This document shows, piece by piece, positions 63,610 through 64,000 of a stretch of 64,000 nt of DNA. The notes below the pieces were generated by a model. That model made no database searches, was not told the DNA's origin, and saw nothing but the letters and a program-made list of their open reading frames with translations. The position numbers were made by a program, and so were the translations under genes. The DNA is from Anaerofustis sp. (lineage in GTDB: Bacteria > Bacillota > Clostridia > Eubacteriales > Anaerofustaceae). Location of the stretch: positions 192,889 to 256,888 of the forward strand of contig NZ_JAHZIA010000008.1 of the NCBI RefSeq assembly GCF_019420015.1, read 5' to 3'. How positions within the stretch are numbered: the first letter of the stretch is position 1; each line of letters begins with the position of its first letter.

Positions 63610-64000
63610 CTACTCTTTTATAAAATCAGAACTGAAATTTTCAAGTGCACTTAAAATAGGAGCAGCACCTTTTTGACCTATAGGGCAAAGAGTTCCGATA
63701 CTCATGTTTTTTGCAATCGCTTTTACTTTGCTGTAATCATCTTTTTCTGAAATATCAGAAACGATTTTCTTAACCATTTCATCCATTCTTTTTACCCCAA
63801 CCTTACAAGGGAAACATTTACCGCAAGATTGAATTAATAAAAATTGTAAGTAATCTGATATTTCTTTTGCCATATCAGTTGTTTCATCGATAACAACAAC
63901 AAGAGCAGTACCCCTTATTATTCCATTCATCATTAAAGCCATAAAGTTTACAGGTTTAGAAACTTCAGAATCTGGTAAATATTCACCATAAGGAGCTCCT
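63610..64000 (-). CDS. NuoF/HydB-like NADH-oxidising subunit (5' part outside window)
   Basis: An open frame continues to the window edge; the visible 130 residues are the C terminus. GAPYGEYLPDSE at the edge, then GIIRGTALVVVIDETTDM and the cluster motif SCGKCFPCKVG and LCPIGQKGAAPIL match the end of NADH-quinone oxidoreductase subunit F and hydrogenase HydB. The chain ends without the extra ferredoxin domain present in some HydB proteins. It is 19 nt upstream of the hydrogenase gene in the same operon. It passes electrons from NADH to the hydrogenase. Confidence 0.85.
   Translation of the reverse strand, partial: GAPYGEYLPDSEVSKPVNFMALMMNGIIRGTALVVVIDETTDMAKEISDYLQFLLIQSCGKCFPCKVGVKRMDEMVKKIVSDISEKDDYSKVKAIAKNMSIGTLCPIGQKGAAPILSALENFSSDFIKE

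Overview
The window is AT-rich, with tightly packed genes on both strands, frequent TTG starts with good Shine-Dalgarno (SD) sequences, and U-tailed hairpins closing most transcription units. The gene content points to an anaerobic, endospore-forming low-GC Gram-positive bacterium of the Clostridia type. Supporting genes are an [FeFe] hydrogenase with a NuoF-like partner, an 8Fe-8S ferredoxin, sporulation genes (cwlJ, gerQ-like, yyaC, ytaF, a YhcN/YlaJ-type lipoprotein), the cdaA-cdaR-glmM c-di-AMP cluster, and T-box and TPP riboswitches. I cannot name the genus from sequence alone. No rRNA, tRNA, CRISPR array, insertion sequence or prophage was seen.

Layout: 1-4.8 kb is a minus-strand sugar/polyol-phosphate cluster in two transcription units. 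It has two zinc alcohol dehydrogenases (one GatD-like), three ribulose-phosphate-3-epimerase-fold proteins and an RpiB/LacAB-fold isomerase lacking the usual ring-opening histidine. 5.2-10.4 kb holds a YhcC-type radical SAM protein, an orphan SIS isomerase, an operon pairing a glutamate-cysteine-ligase-like enzyme with a glutathionylspermidine-synthase-like ATP-grasp enzyme, and a small XRE regulator divergent from a probable small RNA. 10.4-16.4 kb has thiC behind a TPP riboswitch, then hisS-aspS-DUF896 behind a T-box whose features suggest tRNA-Asn, and a hexapeptide acetyltransferase. 16.5-22.6 kb carries an Aquifex-type aconitase, gpsA, efp and two radical SAM genes. 22.7-28.4 kb carries a beta-helix surface adhesin, an ArsC-like protein, two small genes of unknown function and DNA polymerase IV.

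28.5-37.8 kb holds feoAB, a membrane protein with a degenerate alpha/beta-hydrolase domain, a UPF0182 membrane protein, a phosphohexomutase and ytaF. 37.8-40.2 kb holds a CxC-rich small protein, ferredoxin, carD and the gerQ-cwlJ pair. 40.4-45.1 kb is ftsK/spoIIIE-rimO-pgsA. 45.2-52.1 kb holds an LD-carboxypeptidase, an anchored DUF4352-like protein, serS, a 4-TM/coiled-coil protein, a CwlD-like amidase, ttcA and yyaC. 52.2-58.9 kb holds degV and the cdaA-cdaR-FAD oxidoreductase-glmM-SDR operon. 59.1-64 kb holds lipoproteins, an acidic unknown protein and the hydrogenase operon, cut by the window end.

Themes: fermentative redox metabolism (hydrogenase, ferredoxin, iron uptake by Feo); envelope and spore cortex (amidases, LD-carboxypeptidase, GlmM, c-di-AMP, cell-wall-anchored adhesin); and RNA-level control (TPP riboswitch, T-box, candidate sRNA, hairpin leader of carD). 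The observations I rate most interesting are the GCS2/ATP-grasp pair as a possible uncharacterised gamma-glutamyl thiol or amide pathway, the XRE-controlled small RNA, the RpiB homologue with His changed to Asp in a polyol cluster, and the Asn-type T-box on hisS-aspS.
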